A stretch of 64,000 nucleotides of DNA from Pseudopedobacter beijingensis. GTDB taxonomy: Bacteria; Bacteroidota; Bacteroidia; Sphingobacteriales; Sphingobacteriaceae. The notes beneath the pieces are model-generated. The model was not told where the DNA came from. It was given only the letters and a program-made list of their open reading frames with translations, and did no database searches. How positions within the stretch are numbered: position 1 is the first letter of the stretch; each line of letters opens with the position of its first letter. The position numbers and the translations under genes were made by a program. Positions 45,510 through 54,257 of the stretch are shown in pieces. Location of the stretch: contig NZ_JBHUDG010000047.1 of the NCBI RefSeq assembly GCF_042678145.1, positions 27,147-91,146 on the forward strand, written 5' to 3'.

Positions 45510-45917
45510 TTATTTATTCTTCAGAAGATCTCTGATTTCAGTCAATAAAACTTCTTCTTTAGTAGGTGCAGGTGCTACCTCAGGCGCTGGTTCCTCTTTA
45601 CGCTTCATAGAGTTTAATCCTTTAATAACGCAAAAAATACAGAACGCAACAATTATAAACTGGATGACAACATTAATAAAATTTCCCAAATTAATAGAAA
45701 CTTCCGGTGTGTTAGCAACTTGATCTGCAGCTTTCAGCACATATTTTATATCCGAAAAATCCACACCACCTGTTATGTAACCAATTGGAGGCATAATAAC
45801 ATCGTCTACCAATGAAGTAACGATTTTACCAAAAGCCCCACCGATTACAACACCGACAGCTAAATCTATAACGCTTCCGCGCATAGCGAACTCTTTAAAC
45901 TCTTTTACAAATCCCAT
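45510..45917 (-). CDS. mscL: Large-conductance mechanosensitive channel MscL
   Basis: A 135-residue inner-membrane channel that opens under hypo-osmotic stress. The N-terminal amphipathic helix and first membrane segment read FKEFAMRGSVIDLAVGVVIG then AFGKIVTSLVDDVIMPPIGY; the second segment is INVVIQFIIVAFCIFCVIKG, followed by a charged C-terminal helix ending EIRDLLK. Normal length, monocistronic, with a strong terminator. Confidence 0.96.
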   Translation of the reverse strand: MGFVKEFKEFAMRGSVIDLAVGVVIGGAFGKIVTSLVDDVIMPPIGYITGGVDFSDIKYVLKAADQVANTPEVSINLGNFINVVIQFIIVAFCIFCVIKGLNSMKRKEEPAPEVAPAPTKEEVLLTEIRDLLKNK

Positions 45918-46205
45918 GTTTTTCTATAATTTTATTGTTATAATTTTTGATATAGAACCTAAAATAGCACATTTTGGTTTCAAAAATATAAAAATAATAA
46001 AAAATTATGCCTTATTGTTATATTAAGGGACATGTAGACCTTTCGCTACAGGATGGAATGATAGTAACAATCACATAAATATATTCCGAATACTTAATAA
46101 TAAAAACAGCTCCAAAGCTCCCTCCAAAAGAAAGATTCAAGGCAAAGCCACAACACCTAAAACACACTCATCAATCTACCTAAAAAATACACTAAGCCCC
46201 CTTAC

Positions 46206-46249
46206 TTATAGTCTGACTATAGCTTAGTTATAGCTATGTTATAGCCATG
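46206..46249. repeat. Four tandem 11-bp units (TTATAGnnnnG type)
   Basis: The units are TTATAGTCTGA, CTATAGCTTAG, TTATAGCTATG and TTATAGCCATG, head to tail with no spacer. The shared core is TATAG. A period of 11 is close to one DNA turn, so the cores lie on one face of the helix. Confidence 0.7.
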
Positions 46250-46717
46250 CACCAAAAAGTCTTATCTAAAAACTGCGTTTCCAGCGTTTAAATAGGGTAT
46301 CAAATAAAGCTATTTCACCAAAGAAGTACACTAAGCTCAAATATAACAGAAACCTGAATCACCATTAATAACTCATACTTTTTATAAAAAACCGGCAAAG
46401 GCAGTAGAACTATTTTTTTCCTATAAAGGAAATTTATGGTATCCAAAACACAAAATCTCCCCGCAAAACAAACAGATGATTGATAAATTAAAGATTTACC
46501 AACATCCTTACTCCTCTCCCCTGCATCAAAAATCATTTAAATTCGTAGATTTAAACATGTTTACCCTTTATTTTGAAAAAAACAAAAGATGTTTTTATGA
46601 ATAAATTGGTATAAAAACATTTAATCCTATAAATTGTAGCTTCTCAAAATGAGTGATAAGCTAAATTAAAACAAGCTCTAAGTATAATTAGACTATAGAA
46701 ATCTACTCGTCTTTGCG

Positions 46718-46725
46718 TAACTTTG
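46718..46725 (+). promoter_or_regulatory. rpoN -7 promoter box
   Basis: TAACTTTG matches TAnnTTTG exactly and lies 20 bases before the rpoN ATG. No clear -33 TTG was found. Confidence 0.5.
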
Positions 46726-46745
46726 TGCTACATTAACTTTTATTT

Positions 46746-48215
46746 ATGCTAAAACAGAATCTCCAACAGAAGCTCTTACAAAAATTATCTCCACAGCAGA
46801 TACAATTTATCAAGTTGTTGCAGGTTCCAACTGTAGCTTTAGATACGAGGATAAAGGAGGAACTGGAAGAAAATCCTGCTCTTGAAGATATCAGTTTAAC
46901 AGATATGAACGAAGTGGTAGAAGATTATCCGGACAAAGATCCTGATGATGACTTTACCCCTGATGAAAATGGAGATGATTTTGACGATTTTAATGTAGAA
47001 GATTATTTACAGGATGATAACCTGAATGATTTCTCTAACAGATACGATAATGACGATGAAGACGATAAAAAAGAACTTCCTATCGCTGTTTCCAATACTT
47101 TTTTCGAAAATCTGCAGGCACAATTAGATTTAGTACCATTAGCAGATAAGGAGTACATGATTGCCCAGCAGATTATTGGCAGTTTGGACGATGATGGTTA
47201 TTTAAGACGCTCGATACCTTCTCTGGTGGACGATCTGGCTTTCTCGCAAAACGTAATAGCTGAAGACGAAGAGGCAGAAGAAATGCTAAAAGTTATCCAG
47301 GCATTTGATCCTCCGGGAATAGGTGCCCGTGATCTCCAAGAGTGCTTACTAATTCAATTAAGAAAAAAAGACGCTACCAATCCAACCGTAAAGAACGCAA
47401 TAAACATCATCGAAAATTATTTGGATGAGTTTACCAAAAAACATTACGATAAACTGGAAAGATCTATTGGTCTGTCTCCTGAAGAATTAAAAGATGCCAT
47501 TAACGAAATCTTGAAATTAAATCCTAAACCAGGAGATTCCGGAGCATCCAATACAAAACAGCTACAAATTATCCCGGATTTTCATATCTCTAAAAACGAT
47601 AATATCCTTACCTTAACCTTAAATTCAAAAAACGCCCCTGAATTAAGAGTCAGTAAGTCTTATCAGGAAATGTTAGAGCATTACGAAAAATCTGCAGAAA
47701 AAGATAAAAAACTAAAAGAAGCAGTACATTTTGTTAAGCAAAAACTGGATTCTGCAAAATGGTTTATAGATGCGATTAAGCAAAGACAACAGACTTTGTT
47801 AAAAACCATGAACGCCATTATGCACTATCAATACGATTACTTTTTGGCTGATGGTGACGAAAGATACCTCAAGCCTATGATCTTAAAAGATATTGCAGAC
47901 AAAATAGGAATGGATATATCTACCGTATCCAGAGTTGCCAACTCGAAATACGTACAAACTGAATTTGGCACCTACTTATTAAAATCATTCTTCTCCGAAG
48001 CTATTCAGACAGAAACCGGAGAAGAGGTATCTAATAAAGAAGTTAAAAGAATCCTGGAAGAATGTATTGGCCAGGAAAACAAGAAAAAGCCTTTAGCTGA
48101 TGAAAAGTTAACGGAAATACTAAAAGATAAAGGCTATAACATAGCCAGACGTACTGTAGCTAAATACCGCGAGCAATTGGGTATTCCTGTTGCCAGACTA
48201 AGAAAAGAGCTATAA
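46746..48215 (+). CDS. rpoN: RNA polymerase sigma-54 factor
   Basis: A 489-residue sigma-54. Region I is the glutamine-rich LKQNLQQKLLQKLSPQQIQF at the N-terminus; region II is a long acidic stretch (residues about 50-110, rich in DD and DED); the core-binding domain follows (IGARDLQECLL) and the C-terminal domain holds an HTH (MDISTVSRVANSKY) and the RpoN box ARRTVAKYRE, which reads the -24 element. All regions are present, so it should be active with enhancer-binding proteins encoded elsewhere. Confidence 0.96.
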   Translation: MLKQNLQQKLLQKLSPQQIQFIKLLQVPTVALDTRIKEELEENPALEDISLTDMNEVVEDYPDKDPDDDFTPDENGDDFDDFNVEDYLQDDNLNDFSNRYDNDDEDDKKELPIAVSNTFFENLQAQLDLVPLADKEYMIAQQIIGSLDDDGYLRRSIPSLVDDLAFSQNVIAEDEEAEEMLKVIQAFDPPGIGARDLQECLLIQLRKKDATNPTVKNAINIIENYLDEFTKKHYDKLERSIGLSPEELKDAINEILKLNPKPGDSGASNTKQLQIIPDFHISKNDNILTLTLNSKNAPELRVSKSYQEMLEHYEKSAEKDKKLKEAVHFVKQKLDSAKWFIDAIKQRQQTLLKTMNAIMHYQYDYFLADGDERYLKPMILKDIADKIGMDISTVSRVANSKYVQTEFGTYLLKSFFSEAIQTETGEEVSNKEVKRILEECIGQENKKKPLADEKLTEILKDKGYNIARRTVAKYREQLGIPVARLRKEL

Positions 48216-48256
48216 ATAAAACTTTGATGGCCTTGAGAGAGTAAAAGCCATTTCAG

Positions 48257-48298
48257 AAAAAAAGCCGTTTTGAAACTAATTTCAAAACGGCTTTTTTT
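48257..48298. terminator. Bidirectional terminator after rpoN
   Basis: A perfect 19-bp inverted repeat (48257-48275 and 48280-48298), core GCCGTTTTGAAA, 4-base loop, A-run before and T-run after, between convergent rpoN and the ABC permease. Confidence 0.9.
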
Positions 48299-48314
48299 AT
48301 ATTCCGGAAATAAA

Positions 48315-49508
48315 CTAACTATTAGCATTGCCTTCTTCCTCTCTACGTTTACTACGCAATTCCCTAAACATTTTTATCTTAACCGCAGCAAATGCCAATA
48401 TTCCGTATACAACCAATAGAATTACCAAATGTCTCAGATATTCAGTAACCTGATATAATTCTGCATTCTGAAACAACATGAGCTTATGTGCGTTTAGAAA
48501 TGGCGTCAGCGGAATAATATTAGCTAAAAACCTCACCCCTGCCGGCATCGCTTCTAAAGGCCAGGAATATCCTCCTATAATAAAAGCTGGTGTAGCCATC
48601 AACATCAGCACCTGAGTAGCTTTTAAAGAACTGGGTAATAAAGCACTTACTGTAACTCCTAAAAAAGATATAGAGCCCACAAACAAAGCTGTAGTAACCA
48701 CATATTTCCCTAAGGGTGATGGAACAGGAGCTTTAAAAATAAAGTGGAACATGTAAAACATTCCCAATGTAAAAACAGTCAGAATCCAGAATGGCAATAC
48801 TTTTACCATAATTGCAGTAAATGCAGATCTGGTTCTATTTAACAGTTCCGAATTAAAGGTTTTATTTTCGTATTCTCTGGAAAAACTCACAGCCAGTCCC
48901 AACAACAATACCTGTTGTAAAATAACTGCTAACACCCCGGGCCACATATAGCTTAGATAGTTACCAGACTCATTAAACAACCGGATATAGTTGACCTTAA
49001 AAGGTTCATATTGCGATGCCGCCTGAATATTGTTCTTTCCTGTTTTCTTTAACGATTGTATATCTATACCTGCATTAAACGTACCCAAAGTGGTTTGTAC
49101 TCCTTGCGAGGCCATATTTGCTGTGAGCAGATTTGTAGTATTAATATAAGTATTAATCTCCGGATAGCGTTTTTGTAAAACCGAAGCTTCAAACCTTTCT
49201 GGAATAACCACCACTATTACAGCCTTGTACTTCAACAAATCATCATTTGTACCAATATTATCGTATTTAACCTCAACAACCTTAAGTTTTTCATTGTCGT
49301 TAAGCATATCAATAAGCTGGTTACTTAAAGGCGTATTATCCTGATCCACCACAATTACCGGTAAATCCTGAAGTTTTCCTTCGCTATATACAAAACCAAA
49401 TATTACGGCGTATAAAACGGGTGCCAGTATAAATACAGACAATAACGTTGTATCTTTAAAGAAAAGCTTAAATTCTCTTTTTAGTAGAATAAGAAAGTTC
49501 TTCATCAT
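48315..49508 (-). CDS. ABC-2 type transporter permease
   Basis: A 397-residue inner-membrane permease of the ABC-2 type (YhhJ/YbhS-like): one N-terminal membrane segment, a large periplasmic domain (residues about 45-185, VIVVDQDNTPLSNQLID) and five C-terminal segments with the family motif PLTPFLNAHKLM. It is the last gene of a three-gene export operon after a HlyD-like and a TolC-like gene. No ATPase gene is in the operon; the stop of the HlyD-like gene is 2 bases before this start. Likely exports a drug or other small molecule. Confidence 0.88.
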   Translation of the reverse strand: MMKNFLILLKREFKLFFKDTTLLSVFILAPVLYAVIFGFVYSEGKLQDLPVIVVDQDNTPLSNQLIDMLNDNEKLKVVEVKYDNIGTNDDLLKYKAVIVVVIPERFEASVLQKRYPEINTYINTTNLLTANMASQGVQTTLGTFNAGIDIQSLKKTGKNNIQAASQYEPFKVNYIRLFNESGNYLSYMWPGVLAVILQQVLLLGLAVSFSREYENKTFNSELLNRTRSAFTAIMVKVLPFWILTVFTLGMFYMFHFIFKAPVPSPLGKYVVTTALFVGSISFLGVTVSALLPSSLKATQVLMLMATPAFIIGGYSWPLEAMPAGVRFLANIIPLTPFLNAHKLMLFQNAELYQVTEYLRHLVILLVVYGILAFAAVKIKMFRELRSKRREEEGNANS

Positions 49509-49510
49509 TT

Positions 49511-50470
49511 TTATTCTAAAATAACTGTAGCATTAGCCAACAATTTATCCATATCCTTTTGCGTATCAGGCACAACCTTTATCTCGTAAATAGCTTCTTC
49601 TATCTGATAATTAGGATAAGCAGCGGTGATATCGGCGTACCGCGCCAATTGCTTTATAGTTTGTATACTCGCTTCTATTGTCTGTTTACTATAGGGAACA
49701 TATACTTTTAATTTTTGCCCTTTTTGATAGGTACCTATTTTGCTTTCCGGTATAGTAAACCTAAAATAAGTAGACTCTGGCTGATATCCGTTAAACAAAG
49801 GAAATCCGGCTGTTGCCAGTTCGCCAACACTTAATGATATTGTTTCAATTTCCATATCATTGGTAGCTATTATATATTTCTCTGACAAAGCCACTTCTAC
49901 CTCTTGCAATACCCCCAAAGCCTGATCTGCCTGTCCTTGTGCTGCAGTTCTGGTTTCAACCCTAACACCTTTGGTAGCTTCGTTTAGCTCTGCATTAACA
50001 GCATCCAGCTGAGCCTTGGCACCTTGATGTTTTGCTGTAATTTCATCAAATGCCTGGGGCGTCATCATGCTGTCTGCAAACATAGCCTGCGCTCTGTCAA
50101 AAGATTTCTTTGCAAAATTATATTGTTCCTGTATACCGGATTGCTTGGCTCTTAATTGCTTCAGTTGATTATCTGTAGCTCCACGGTTTGCCATATCTCT
50201 TTGCGCACCACTGGCTTTTACAGCGCCTTTAACCTGCGATAATTTAGCATCTACTTCCGGTACGTCTAATCTTGCCAGGGTATCCCCTTTTTTTACAAAA
50301 TCACCTTCTTTAACATAAATTTCCAATATTCTTCCGGTTACTTTTGGAGCAAAAGCAATGGTCGATTTTTTCACCTTGCCCTCTACTACCTGGTGTGGCG
50401 AGTTTGGCGTACATGATGTTATAAAGGCGCCTAACACAAAAAATGTTAATACTTTTTTAAGCGTATGCAT
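49511..50470 (-). CDS. HlyD-family membrane fusion (adaptor) lipoprotein
   Basis: A 319-residue periplasmic adaptor with a lipobox (FITSC, Cys20). The split lipoyl/barrel-sandwich halves flank a coiled-coil hairpin: GRILEIYVKEGDFVKKGDTL (residues about 48-67), then a helical hairpin (about 95-180), then a beta domain with GYQPESTYFRFTIPESKIG. It connects the ABC-2 permease to the TolC-like channel encoded on either side. Spacing is 2 bases to the permease and 23 to the TolC-like gene. Confidence 0.9.
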   Translation of the reverse strand: MHTLKKVLTFFVLGAFITSCTPNSPHQVVEGKVKKSTIAFAPKVTGRILEIYVKEGDFVKKGDTLARLDVPEVDAKLSQVKGAVKASGAQRDMANRGATDNQLKQLRAKQSGIQEQYNFAKKSFDRAQAMFADSMMTPQAFDEITAKHQGAKAQLDAVNAELNEATKGVRVETRTAAQGQADQALGVLQEVEVALSEKYIIATNDMEIETISLSVGELATAGFPLFNGYQPESTYFRFTIPESKIGTYQKGQKLKVYVPYSKQTIEASIQTIKQLARYADITAAYPNYQIEEAIYEIKVVPDTQKDMDKLLANATVILE

Positions 50471-50493
50471 ATAATGATGTTTTTGTAATAATG

Positions 50494-51876
50494 TTATTGA
50501 ATAGATTGTACGGTTAAATCTCCCGTTGATTTTAATAATTCTATGGAGCTTCTTCGCTGATTAAATACTGCCTGATAGTAATCCAAAGAAGAAGATTGAT
50601 AATCTGTTTGTGCACCAATAAGATCGCTGGCTTTCACCAATCCCATTTTAAACTCCTTCTCGGCAACATCAAATGCACCTTTAGCCACCTGCATCTGTTT
50701 TTGTTTCACCTTAATCTCTGCATTAGAGTTTTCGTAATCTGTGGTATTCTTAATCAGGTTTAAAGCCAGTAATTCCTCTGCTTCTGTTTTTTCATTAACG
50801 GCTTTCTGTACTTCTATTTTAGCTTGTTGTACATCTCTTTTTCCTTTTAAACCATCAAAAATATCCCACTTAAAACCAACACCTAAAACAAGGCTTGGGG
50901 CTATTTCAATTTTATCAGCTCTAAACTCTGGCTTGCCTATTAAAGGCAATTCATTTTTACCTGTTATCTTAGTATCAAAAAGATTCAGATAACCTAAAGA
51001 AGCTGCCGCCTGAACTTTTGGAACCCACCACGTTTGAGATGCTTTCACCTTATGTTTATAAGCCTCAATACCTGAATTCAATGCTTTTAGCTCCGCCCGG
51101 TTATCTATGGTATTATTATTCTTTACCTGACTAAATGGCTTAAGATCATTGTTAATCATACTGAGTCTTTCCATAGGAATATGAGTTAACTTATGCAATT
51201 GGTGTAACAGCAAATTTCTTTTTCCATCATACTCCTGCATTTTGGATTCTAACTGTGCTTTGGCTACTTCTATTTTCTGAAAATCATATTTAGTAATCAA
51301 ACCATAATTTAAGGCTTTTGTTGCTGTCTTTAGATTAATATCCAATCTTTTTTGACTTTCATCTAAAACCAGTTTTACCTGACTCAACAAAGCGATTTGA
51401 TCGTATGCTTTACTGATTTCTCCAATAATATCCTGTTCGTTTTTTTCTAAAAGGACCTCCTGTGCTTTGTTCTTCTCATCTATAGCTTTCTTCAACGCAG
51501 GTACTTTACCTCCCGAAAATAGCACAGACGACACATTCAAATCTGCTTTAAACAGGTTACTTCTTGAATCTAGACCTGTATTAATTTCAGGAATAGGAAT
51601 ATGCAAAACAGGTGTAGCTGTTGCTGGCAAGGTAAGGTTACTTGAGCTGGATAAATATGCATATTTACCTCCTATATCTGCATTGGGTAAATAAACTTCG
51701 CCCAATCTCTTTCTATCTATTTTCCCAATTTCTATATCCAGCTTTTTATTAGCAAGCCCGTAATCATAAACCAGAGCACTATCTACTAACTCCTGAAAAG
51801 TAGGGGCTTGTTGTGCCAACAAAGATTTTGAAGAACAGGTTAATACTAACAATAAAAATTTACTTAAAGTTTTCAT
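50494..51876 (-). CDS. TolC-family outer-membrane efflux protein
   Basis: A 460-residue outer-membrane channel with a signal peptide (ending LLAQ). Two homologous OEP halves with long coiled helices are visible (LVLDESQKRLDINLKTATKA in the first; AKGAFDVAEKEFKMGLVKAS in the second). First gene of the TolC-HlyD-ABC-2 operon. A perfect FNR-type box lies 48 bases or so upstream and a Crp/Fnr-family gene is next upstream, suggesting regulated expression. Confidence 0.92.
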   Translation of the reverse strand: MKTLSKFLLLVLTCSSKSLLAQQAPTFQELVDSALVYDYGLANKKLDIEIGKIDRKRLGEVYLPNADIGGKYAYLSSSSNLTLPATATPVLHIPIPEINTGLDSRSNLFKADLNVSSVLFSGGKVPALKKAIDEKNKAQEVLLEKNEQDIIGEISKAYDQIALLSQVKLVLDESQKRLDINLKTATKALNYGLITKYDFQKIEVAKAQLESKMQEYDGKRNLLLHQLHKLTHIPMERLSMINNDLKPFSQVKNNNTIDNRAELKALNSGIEAYKHKVKASQTWWVPKVQAAASLGYLNLFDTKITGKNELPLIGKPEFRADKIEIAPSLVLGVGFKWDIFDGLKGKRDVQQAKIEVQKAVNEKTEAEELLALNLIKNTTDYENSNAEIKVKQKQMQVAKGAFDVAEKEFKMGLVKASDLIGAQTDYQSSSLDYYQAVFNQRRSSIELLKSTGDLTVQSIQ

Positions 51877-51895
51877 CCAAATGAATTTATGCCCA

Positions 51896-51903
51896 CAAAA
51901 GTC
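51896..51903 (-). promoter_or_regulatory. Probable -7 box of the export operon
   Basis: On the minus strand GACTTTTG is one mismatch from TAnnTTTG, 19 bases before the tolC-like ATG. The centre of the FNR-type box is about 30 bases further upstream, near -42 from the expected start of transcription. Confidence 0.4.
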
Positions 51904-51923
51904 TTAAAAAATATGCTACTATC

Positions 51924-51941
51924 TTTTGATAAAAATCAAAA
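51924..51941. promoter_or_regulatory. FNR-type operator TTTTGAT-N4-ATCAAAA
   Basis: A perfect dyad TTTTGAT (51924-51930) and ATCAAAA (51935-51941) around AAAA. It contains the FNR consensus TTGAT-N4-ATCAA without mismatch. It lies between the Crp/Fnr regulator gene and the export operon. Confidence 0.65.
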
Positions 51942-52068
51942 TAAAAAATTTAACACCTGTTTTTTAATTAAAAGAATAACATAAAATCACTTATACTGTT
52001 TTTATGTTTTTTGTGTTGCGTTTTCAATGGTAAGAATCTATTAGGTAATTTCAGAAATTTACCACCAC

Positions 52069-52632
52069 CTATTTTTTTGCCCTTATTCTGCTTAGAGTTT
52101 CTTGTGTTATTCCTAAATAAGAAGCTATATATCCTAAAGATGCCCTTTGTAAAATTTCGGGATCTTGCGTTATCAAGGTATCATATCTCTGTTGAGCTGT
52201 TTGAAACTGAAGCGCTATCACTCTGGACGAAACGATCAGCAAAAAATATTGAAGAACGTGACTTTTCATGCGTTCCAAAATAGGGTATCTGTTTAATAAG
52301 TCTTCAAGATCCGAAAACTGGATATAATAAAGGTTAACTTCTTCTAACGTTTCTATAGAATAACGCGATGGCTTTTGGTCAAAGAAGCTTTCGGCAATAG
52401 TCATAAAGTCGCCTTCTTTATAAAAGTTGTAAGTAAGATCTTTACCATTTTCATTGATATAATAGGTTCTGCATAGTCCTTCTTCAATAAAAAACATACA
52501 TGTTGCCACGTTTCCATATTCGTGGATGCAATGGTTTTTTGGAAAACTCTTCTTCTTAAAGCTCTCTTTAATGCTGTTTTCCAGCTCTTCGTTTATATTT
52601 AATATTTCTCTAATTGCAGCTATAAACTTCAT
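52069..52632 (-). CDS. Crp/Fnr-family transcriptional regulator
   Basis: A 187-residue regulator: a cyclic-nucleotide-binding-like beta roll (residues about 15-120, FFIEEGLCRTYYINENGKDL), a dimer helix and a short HTH ending LGITQETLSRIRAKK. The recognition helix ETLSR carries Glu, Ser and Arg at the spacing that in FNR reads TTGAT, and that sequence stands in front of the export operon just downstream. It lacks the cysteine pattern of true oxygen-sensing FNR and the cAMP-binding residues of Crp, so its signal is unknown. The start is the ATG at 52632, one codon inside the longest frame. Confidence 0.88.
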   Translation of the reverse strand: MKFIAAIREILNINEELENSIKESFKKKSFPKNHCIHEYGNVATCMFFIEEGLCRTYYINENGKDLTYNFYKEGDFMTIAESFFDQKPSRYSIETLEEVNLYYIQFSDLEDLLNRYPILERMKSHVLQYFLLIVSSRVIALQFQTAQQRYDTLITQDPEILQRASLGYIASYLGITQETLSRIRAKK

Positions 52633-52752
52633 CAATAAAATTAATCAAGTATCAAACATAATAAAAAGGGCACATAATACTGTTTTAACCACTAAAAAAG
52701 CTTTGATATAGAAAATTTTATCAATAAAGTAGCTTTACTATCCCGGCAATAT

Positions 52753-52760
52753 TATATTTG
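52753..52760 (+). promoter_or_regulatory. glyS -7 promoter box
   Basis: TATATTTG matches TAnnTTTG and ends 7 bases before the glyS ATG, the same spacing as in the LacI-family gene at 33299, predicting a very short or absent leader. No TTG at the expected -33 place. Confidence 0.5.
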
Positions 52761-52767
52761 CGTTATT

Positions 52768-54231
52768 ATGGCAAAAAATAACGACGAAATTTTTAAGAAT
52801 GTAATTTCACACGCCAAAGAATATGGCTTTGTATTTCAATCTAGCGAGATATATGACGGTCTGAGTGCTGTTTATGATTATGGACAGTTAGGAGCCGAAT
52901 TAAAGAATAACATTAAACAATATTGGTGGAAATCTATGGTGCAGCTAAACGAGAATATCGTTGGAATAGACTCTGCTATATTTATGCACCCTAAAATATG
53001 GAAAGCCAGTGGTCACGTAGATGGTTTTAACGACCCTATGATTGACAATAAGGACTCCAAAAAACGCTACAGAGCAGACCAATTACTAGAAGACAAAATA
53101 GCCCGTTACGAAAAGGACGGAAAAACAGATAAGGCTAATGATCTTCAAAAAGAAATGGATCTGGCATTAAATGACGATAATTTACCTCGTTTAAAAGAAC
53201 TGATTATTGACCACGAAATTGTGTGTCCCGTATCTGGAACAAGAAACTGGACAGACGTTCGTCAATTTAATCTGATGTTCTCTACCCAAATGGGCGCAAT
53301 GGCCGAAGGTTCTGACGAGGTTTATTTACGTCCGGAAACTGCACAGGGTATTTTTGTCAACTTCCTGAACGTTCAAAAATCAGGAAGGATGAAAATTCCT
53401 TTTGGTATTGCTCAAATTGGTAAAGCGTTCAGAAACGAAGTTATCGCCCGTCAATTTATCATGCGTATGCGTGAATTTGAACAAATGGAGCTTCAATTTT
53501 TTGTAAAACCAGGCACAGAAATGGAATGGTACAACAAATGGAAAGAAAGCCGTTTAAAATGGCATTTGGCTTTGGGTACAAACCCGGCAAAATACCGTTT
53601 TCACGACCATACTAAATTAGCACACTATGCTAATGCCGCAGTGGATATAGAATACGAATTCCCTTTTGGTTTTAAAGAAGTCGAAGGTATTCACTCCAGA
53701 ACAGATTTCGACCTTAAACAACATCAGGAATTTTCCGGAAAGAAAATGCAGTTTTTTGATCCTGAAATTAACCAAAGCTATGTTCCTTACGTAGTAGAAA
53801 CTTCTATAGGGGTTGACAGGTTCTTCTTATTAACTTTAATAAATGCTTACGAAGAGCAGGATTTAAGTACCGAAGATAAAAAGGATTCCAGAACGGTTTT
53901 ACGTTTACACCCTGTTTTAGCTCCTTACAAAGCGGCAATATTGCCTTTAACCAAAAAAGATGGATTGCCTGAGAAAGCGCGTGAGATAATGAATAGCCTG
54001 AAGCTGGACTTCAACATAACTTATGATGAAAAAGATTCTATCGGTAAACGCTACAGAAGACAGGATGCTATTGGAACACCTTTCTGTATTACGGTAGATC
54101 ATCAATCTTTAGAAGACAATACAGTTACCATCAGACATAGAGACAGTATGGAGCAGGAACGTGTAGCCATTGCTGACTTAGATAGAATTATAGCTAATTT
54201 AGTGAGCTGGAAAAATGTACTGACAAAATAA
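52768..54231 (+). CDS. glyS: Glycine--tRNA ligase (dimeric type)
   Basis: A 487-residue class II aminoacyl-tRNA synthetase of the alpha2 type found in archaea, eukaryotes and some bacteria. Motifs: YLRPETAQGIFVNF, motif 2 in FRNEVIARQFIMRMREFEQM, and motif 3 in VETSIGVDRFF; the C-terminal anticodon-binding domain follows (residues about 385-487, LAPYKAAILPLTKKDGLPEK). Length is normal. Monocistronic, followed by a palindromic repeat element. Confidence 0.97.
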   Translation: MAKNNDEIFKNVISHAKEYGFVFQSSEIYDGLSAVYDYGQLGAELKNNIKQYWWKSMVQLNENIVGIDSAIFMHPKIWKASGHVDGFNDPMIDNKDSKKRYRADQLLEDKIARYEKDGKTDKANDLQKEMDLALNDDNLPRLKELIIDHEIVCPVSGTRNWTDVRQFNLMFSTQMGAMAEGSDEVYLRPETAQGIFVNFLNVQKSGRMKIPFGIAQIGKAFRNEVIARQFIMRMREFEQMELQFFVKPGTEMEWYNKWKESRLKWHLALGTNPAKYRFHDHTKLAHYANAAVDIEYEFPFGFKEVEGIHSRTDFDLKQHQEFSGKKMQFFDPEINQSYVPYVVETSIGVDRFFLLTLINAYEEQDLSTEDKKDSRTVLRLHPVLAPYKAAILPLTKKDGLPEKAREIMNSLKLDFNITYDEKDSIGKRYRRQDAIGTPFCITVDHQSLEDNTVTIRHRDSMEQERVAIADLDRIIANLVSWKNVLTK

Positions 54232-54257
54232 ATAGCTAAACTTCAAAACGATACCGG

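Larger units (their letters stand above)
45918..46745. other. Long intergenic region between mscL and rpoN
   Basis: About 830 bases between divergent genes. A 73-codon minus-strand frame at 46315-46536 is not convincing. It contains an 11-bp tandem repeat (46206-46249), a 10-bp stem-loop (46589-46598 with 46611-46620) and the rpoN -7 box (46718-46725). An untranslated RNA is possible but I cannot identify one. Confidence 0.5.

Noticed and set aside
46315..46536. 73-codon minus-strand frame between mscL and rpoN
   Set aside because: Unlike neighbouring genes in composition, no recognisable pattern, no promoter, and such a length is expected by chance.
46589..46620. Stem-loop with 10-bp arms upstream of rpoN as terminator or RNA gene
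   Set aside because: Arms are almost only A/T, the loop is 12 bases, no T-run follows, and no gene ends nearby.
45918..46745. tRNA, 6S RNA or other structured RNA in the long gap
   Set aside because: No tRNA-like arms or known RNA signature could be recognised by eye; a covariance-model search would be needed.
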